A program made the translations under genes and the position numbers. Below, piece by piece: positions 16,004 to 19,456 of a DNA stretch of 19,456 nt (the first letter of the stretch is position 1; each line of letters starts with the position of its first letter). The notes under the pieces were generated by a model that saw only the letters and a program-made list of their open reading frames with translations, was not told the origin of the DNA and ran no database searches. The stretch covers positions 1 through 19,456 of the forward strand of contig JAITBC010000290.1 of assembly GCA_031283785.1 (NCBI GenBank), written 5' to 3'. Source of the DNA: Tannerella sp. (GTDB taxonomy: Bacteria; Bacteroidota; Bacteroidia; Bacteroidales; Tannerellaceae).

Positions 16004-16399
16004 TTATTCATATAAATAAAAAATCCTGTCCATCAACTTCCATTTTTCGGAAGAAGTCGCTTTAGGGTCCGATTGCTGGAACACGGACATATATTCTTCC
16101 CATTCGCTTTGGCGCGGCAGACCCGCCAACCGTTCAAACGCCTCGTCCCAATTAAAATCCAACGGCGTCTCCACTATCATAAAAAGCCTTGTCCCGATGT
16201 TATATATTTCCATTTCAAGGATACCGACGGAACGGATACCTTCGCGTATCTCCGGCCATTGACAGGCCTCGCTATGTCGCTTTATATATTCCTGTATCAA
16301 CTCCGGGTCGTCTTTCAGATCCAACGTCTGACAATAACGCTTTACAGGCTCAGCGTATTTTTTCTGGGGATACCCCGTTTTTTTCTCATTCATAGTCAT
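16004..16399 (-). CDS. L-rhamnose/L-fucose mutarotase family protein (COG3254)
   Basis: A 131-residue protein of the RhaM/DUF718 family, which interconverts alpha and beta anomers of deoxy sugars. Visible family text is KRYCQTLDLKDDPELIQEYI, the catalytic His region YIKRHSEACQWPEI, GIRSVGILEMEIYNIGTRLFMI and the C-terminal DRIFYL. Next to a GH29 fucosidase and a fucose-dehydrogenase-like reductase, fucose is a more likely substrate than rhamnose. The N-terminus has about 20 residues beyond the usual start; an ATG two codons in (16393) is also possible. It lies 64 bases before the fucosidase and 20 bases after the lactonase, consistent with one operon. Confidence 0.9.
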   Translation of the reverse strand: MTMNEKKTGYPQKKYAEPVKRYCQTLDLKDDPELIQEYIKRHSEACQWPEIREGIRSVGILEMEIYNIGTRLFMIVETPLDFNWDEAFERLAGLPRQSEWEEYMSVFQQSDPKATSSEKWKLMDRIFYLYE

Positions 16400-16420
16400 T
16401 TATATTTTATATTATCACTT

Positions 16421-17344
16421 TTATTCCGACATGTTTTTTATATATGGAAGTTCCGGTAAATTTTTAAAACCATAAAAATCCGCTGCATTTTTACCCAGAA
16501 ACAACGATTTTTCCCTGTCGCCGAGAAGATTGGACTTTACAATAAAATCGTACGACATGCGATAAGTTATAGCCGTGATGGTACGCGGATAGTCCGACCC
16601 CCACATAAGTTTTTCCATGCCAACAAGTTCTATTGCTTCCTTAATAGCCCACACCGCTCCTGTAAAAGGATAAAACTCGTCGTTGAAAAGCCATGTTATC
16701 CCACCCGATTCAATCCTGACATTTTCGTTACGCGCAAGTTTCACCTGTTCCTGCCAGTCTTTACGCGTGACCATTCCAAAATGCCCGATCGCAATCTTCA
16801 GAGCCGGACATTCCGCAATAATCTCCTTCATTTCGGGGACCTGTTCGGCGCCGTCTGCCAAGTCTATCGACAGGATGACGCTGTTCTCCTCCATAAGTTT
16901 GAACATTCGCATCATATCTTCGCCGACAAGCGAAATCTTTCCCTTATCCGTAACCAGCCGGTTCGCCGGTATTTTCATCGCCCGGAAACCCTGTGCCATC
17001 AACCGTTCGGCATGATGACTGCAGCCCGGTTCCCGTACATCGGCCATTCCGCAGCAAAGAAAACGTTCCGGGTATTTTTTCTGTACTTCCAGAAGATAAT
17101 CGTTTTGCAGTCCGTCGATATACTCCTGTGTGACAACAGCAGCCGAGACCTGGGCATAATTCATATTCGAAATAAAAATTTCAGCCGTATTCCTTCCGTC
17201 AATGATAAAAGGCGGAAGCATCTGACGTATTTCACCCATGAAGCATGACTGTCCGTTCTCCAGCGTTTTTATATCCTTTCCTTCTACCGTCGTATCTTGC
17301 CGAAGCCAGAGGTGAGAATGTGCATCAATAATCGGATGTATCAT
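16421..17344 (-). CDS. Amidohydrolase-family lactonase (COG3618; candidate L-fuconolactonase)
   Basis: A 307-residue TIM-barrel amidohydrolase of the COG3618 type, a group that includes L-fucono-1,5-lactonase and L-rhamnono-lactonase. The N-terminal metal motif is IIDAHSHLWL (His9, His11), followed by GFRAMKIPANR near 130, IAIGHFGMV in the middle and the terminal-Asp motif MWGSDYP near 250. It starts two bases after the upstream dehydrogenase stop and is followed 20 bases later by the mutarotase. In an oxidative sugar pathway it would open the lactone made by the first dehydrogenase to the aldonate. The specific substrate is inferred from neighbours, not from residues; related paralogues act on other lactones or on phenolic acids. 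Confidence 0.75.
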   Translation of the reverse strand: MIHPIIDAHSHLWLRQDTTVEGKDIKTLENGQSCFMGEIRQMLPPFIIDGRNTAEIFISNMNYAQVSAAVVTQEYIDGLQNDYLLEVQKKYPERFLCCGMADVREPGCSHHAERLMAQGFRAMKIPANRLVTDKGKISLVGEDMMRMFKLMEENSVILSIDLADGAEQVPEMKEIIAECPALKIAIGHFGMVTRKDWQEQVKLARNENVRIESGGITWLFNDEFYPFTGAVWAIKEAIELVGMEKLMWGSDYPRTITAITYRMSYDFIVKSNLLGDREKSLFLGKNAADFYGFKNLPELPYIKNMSE

Positions 17345-17346
17345 AA

Positions 17347-18363
17347 TCAGAAACGTATTAAAATTCTAAAGACATCTCCCGGATTTTCCGCCCAATAGTC
17401 CAGTGCCCGCAGGGCTTCTTCCGGTTTGTATATTGCCGTGATCAACTTATCAACGGGACAAATTCCCCTTTTCATATATTCCATTACCGCTTTAAAATCC
17501 TGCGGCATCGCATTACGCGAGCCTAAAATATTCAGCTCTTTTTTCACAAAATACGGTGTATCAAACGGTATTTTTTCTTTCGCATACCCTATATATACGA
17601 CACGGCCGGTAAAGGCGACTTCCGATACGGCTGCCAAATATGTGTCCGGGCGCCCAACGGCCTCAATAACGACATCGGCGCCACATCCGTCCGTTATCTC
17701 CCGGATGCGTTCGTGCATTTCTTCTTTTTGCGAATTAATTGTATAATTAGCGCCTGTACATCGCGCCAACTCCAATTTTTTATCGTCCACATCCACCGCT
17801 ATCACTTTTGCACCGCGAAGTGAGGCACGCACAACAGCGCCCATACCGATCATACCGCAACCGATAACCGTCACCGTATCCACATCGCTTACTTCGGCAC
17901 GGTCGACGGCATGAAATCCGACGCTCAAAGGTTCTACTAATGCAAGATCGCGGACGGGAATCGCTTCGCCGGCAATCACCTTCTCCCATGGGACAAGCAA
18001 ATATTCCGACATGGCGCCGTCGCGTTGCACTCCTAACGTCCTGTTAAATTCACAAGCGTTCGGACGCCTGTTTCGGCATGCCGGACATTTACCGCAACTT
18101 GTGTAAGGGTTTACCGTTACATTCATTCCGATTTTCAGACAATTCGCAACATCATCCGCAACAGCTTCAATCACAGCGCCAATCTCGTGTCCGGGGATAA
18201 CCGGCAATTTTACTAACGGATTCAAACCTTTGAACGTATTGAGGTCTGACCCGCAAAAACCCACATATCCTACTTTCAGCAAGACACTGCCCTGTTTTAG
18301 TTCAGGCTTCTCCATCTCGGCGATCTCGACACGACCCGGCGCCATTATTTTTATTGTTTTCAT
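17347..18363 (-). CDS. Zinc-dependent medium-chain alcohol/sugar dehydrogenase
   Basis: A 338-residue medium-chain dehydrogenase with NAD(P) binding. Catalytic zinc ligands are Cys37 (GFCGSDLN) and His59-Glu60 (PGHEIGAV). The structural zinc lobe has Cys90, Cys93, Cys96 and Cys104. The Rossmann motif VIGCGMIGMG is near 165, and an acidic end of the second strand (VIAVDVDD) suggests NAD preference. Relatives include sorbitol, threonine and L-galactonate/idonate dehydrogenases. It could oxidise a later intermediate of the pathway, such as a 2-keto-3-deoxy aldonate or an aldonate, but assignment to fucose is inference from its position. It begins 148 bases downstream of the reductase and is two bases from the lactonase. 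Confidence 0.88.
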   Translation of the reverse strand: MKTIKIMAPGRVEIAEMEKPELKQGSVLLKVGYVGFCGSDLNTFKGLNPLVKLPVIPGHEIGAVIEAVADDVANCLKIGMNVTVNPYTSCGKCPACRNRRPNACEFNRTLGVQRDGAMSEYLLVPWEKVIAGEAIPVRDLALVEPLSVGFHAVDRAEVSDVDTVTVIGCGMIGMGAVVRASLRGAKVIAVDVDDKKLELARCTGANYTINSQKEEMHERIREITDGCGADVVIEAVGRPDTYLAAVSEVAFTGRVVYIGYAKEKIPFDTPYFVKKELNILGSRNAMPQDFKAVMEYMKRGICPVDKLITAIYKPEEALRALDYWAENPGDVFRILIRF

Positions 18364-18366
18364 AAC

Positions 18367-18404
18367 ATCCAGACTACAATTTTCATAAAATCCAAACTAC
18401 AATT
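18367..18404. repeat. Direct repeat upstream of the dehydrogenase gene
   Basis: ATCCAGACTACAATT (18367-18381) and ATCCAAACTACAATT (18390-18404) match at 14 of 15 positions and are 23 bases apart, about two helix turns. They lie within 45 bases of the dehydrogenase start and could be paired operator sites or a small duplication. Confidence 0.65.
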
Positions 18405-18511
18405 AACATCTCTCATTTTCTAATTTCCTTTTTTTACAGCCATCTAAATTCATTAACGCCTGATATTCATCCGTTCTGCCGTTTCGGTCATCCGTTCATA
18501 CAGCCGACCGT

Positions 18512-19444
18512 TCAGCTATTCACCCAAGTATCACGATATCCCGGTTCAAAAATTTTCCGTACCTCATTCAGCAAATCCACATCCGGCGGCGTATCGGCAT
18601 ACCGGATTGTTTTCAGAACATTTTCGGGATTTGTCGTACTGAACAGGGTAGTCGCAATACGCGGATTATTTGTTGAGAATGAAACGGCTAACTGTTCAAT
18701 GGAAATGCCTTTCGATTTGCAATGTTCAACCGCTTTCGCCGACAAGCGTTTTAACGCTGCGGGTGCAGGATGCCAGTCAGGAGTGCCGCGTTCCGTCAGA
18801 AGCCCCATAGAATACGGTGAAGCATTGATCACCCCTACTCCTTTCGATTCAAAATAACCAAGGTCATCAACCAGCGCATCATCATTTAATGTATAATGGC
18901 AAAAAGACAATATACTTTCAACAGTACCTGCCGGCACGCGGTCGATAACATATCCGAAATGCCTTAAATTGAGATTCGTTATACCGACATGCCTTACGAC
19001 CCCCGTATCCCGGAGTTCGGCAAGCGCGGGAAGCGTTTCGTTGCACACCTGTTCCAAATCGGAAAATTCAATATCGTGAACATTAATCAAATCAATATAA
19101 TCCAGATTCAACCTTTCGAGACTTTCGTACACGCTTTCTTTCGCTTTTTGAGCGGAATAATCCCAGTAATTCATCCCGTCCTTACCGTAACGTCCTACTT
19201 TTGTCGAAAGATAATACAGGCGTCTGTCAATATTTTTCAATGCTTTCCCAAGTACCGTTTCAGCTTTCAGATGTCCATAATAAGGCGACACGTCTATAAA
19301 ATTAATTCCGTTATCAACAGCCGTATACACGGCCTCTATCCCCGCTTCTTCCTTCAGCGAATGAAACACCCCGCCTAAAGAAGACGCCCCGAAACTGATA
19401 CGTGACACTTTCATGCCCGTTTTTCCGATTTCCCTATATTCCAT
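18512..19444 (-). CDS. Aldo/keto reductase, L-fucose/L-galactose dehydrogenase-like
   Basis: A 310-residue aldo/keto reductase (COG0667 type). Catalytic residues are in place: Asp51 and Tyr56 in FIDVSPYYG, Lys82 in LSTKVGRYG and His123 in NVHDIEF. The N-terminal GFGASS-like run (ISFGASSLGGVF) and SPYYGHLKAETVLGKAL resemble plant and bacterial L-galactose/L-fucose dehydrogenases. L-fucose is 6-deoxy-L-galactose, so the same enzyme type may accept both. The predicted reaction is oxidation of L-fucose to L-fucono-1,5-lactone in the cytoplasm. ATG at 19444-19442 gives the usual MEYREIGKTGMKVS start; upstream neighbours are outside the window. Confidence 0.82.
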   Translation of the reverse strand: MEYREIGKTGMKVSRISFGASSLGGVFHSLKEEAGIEAVYTAVDNGINFIDVSPYYGHLKAETVLGKALKNIDRRLYYLSTKVGRYGKDGMNYWDYSAQKAKESVYESLERLNLDYIDLINVHDIEFSDLEQVCNETLPALAELRDTGVVRHVGITNLNLRHFGYVIDRVPAGTVESILSFCHYTLNDDALVDDLGYFESKGVGVINASPYSMGLLTERGTPDWHPAPAALKRLSAKAVEHCKSKGISIEQLAVSFSTNNPRIATTLFSTTNPENVLKTIRYADTPPDVDLLNEVRKIFEPGYRDTWVNS

Positions 19445-19456
19445 ATATTTAATTTT

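Noticed and set aside
18419..18511. Several very short frames and a GGTC/GACC hairpin after the AKR gene
   Set aside because: The stem is only five or six bases with a 16-base loop and no T tract, and the frames are under 20 codons with no ribosome-binding site or recognisable product.

Overview
This looks like chromosomal DNA from a Bacteroidota bacterium, most likely order Bacteroidales. The evidence is: (i) several start regions carry the Bacteroidota sigma-factor -7 element TAnnTTTG, two of them with TTTG 19 bases upstream; (ii) a UpxY-type NusG paralogue heads a polysaccharide-export cassette; (iii) hisB is fused and lacks the Zn-finger cysteines of the enterobacterial enzyme; (iv) there is a DUF3127 protein, an FtsK-LolA pair and a GH29 lipoprotein. 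The genus cannot be fixed from the sequence alone. Every convincing gene lies on the minus strand, so transcription runs from high to low coordinates. Coding density is high and no gene-free stretch exceeds 300 bases. No rRNA, tRNA, CRISPR array, insertion sequence or phage gene was seen.

Layout in transcription order. (A) 19444-14398 is a sugar-acid/fucose cluster: an aldo/keto reductase resembling L-fucose/L-galactose dehydrogenases, a Zn-dependent dehydrogenase, an amidohydrolase-type lactonase, a COG3254 mutarotase and a GH29 alpha-L-fucosidase lipoprotein. It closes with a strong intrinsic terminator at 14306-14348. Together these suggest release of L-fucose from glycans followed by the oxidative, non-phosphorylated route (fucose, fuconolactone, fuconate); the remaining enzymes are presumably upstream of the window. 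(B) 14255-13208 is a single TerC/Alx family membrane protein with its own -7 element. (C) 13062-10365 is a histidine operon fragment, hisC, a DUF3127 OB-fold-like protein with an SSB-like tail, and bifunctional hisB, driven by a textbook promoter in front of hisC.

(D) 10211-6970 is ftsK followed closely by a LolA-like carrier. (E) 6905-1544 is a secreted glycerophosphodiester phosphodiesterase whose stop codon overlaps the start of a UpxY-like antiterminator (ATGA), then wza-like, wzc-like and CpsB/YwqE-like PHP phosphatase genes. This is a complete export and tyrosine-phosphorylation control module, but no glycosyltransferase, flippase or polymerase is present. (F) 1527-1 is panB (ketopantoate hydroxymethyltransferase) with its own consensus promoter, followed 14 bases later by a prolyl-tRNA synthetase that runs off the left edge.

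Most of the window is ordinary core and accessory gene content. I do not see an obviously unprecedented system. The observations best worth a second look are the predicted oxidative fucose pathway, the translational coupling of a secreted phosphodiesterase to an antiterminator, the (Tyr-Gly) repeat tail of the Wzc-like kinase, and the SSB-like DUF3127 protein inside the his operon.
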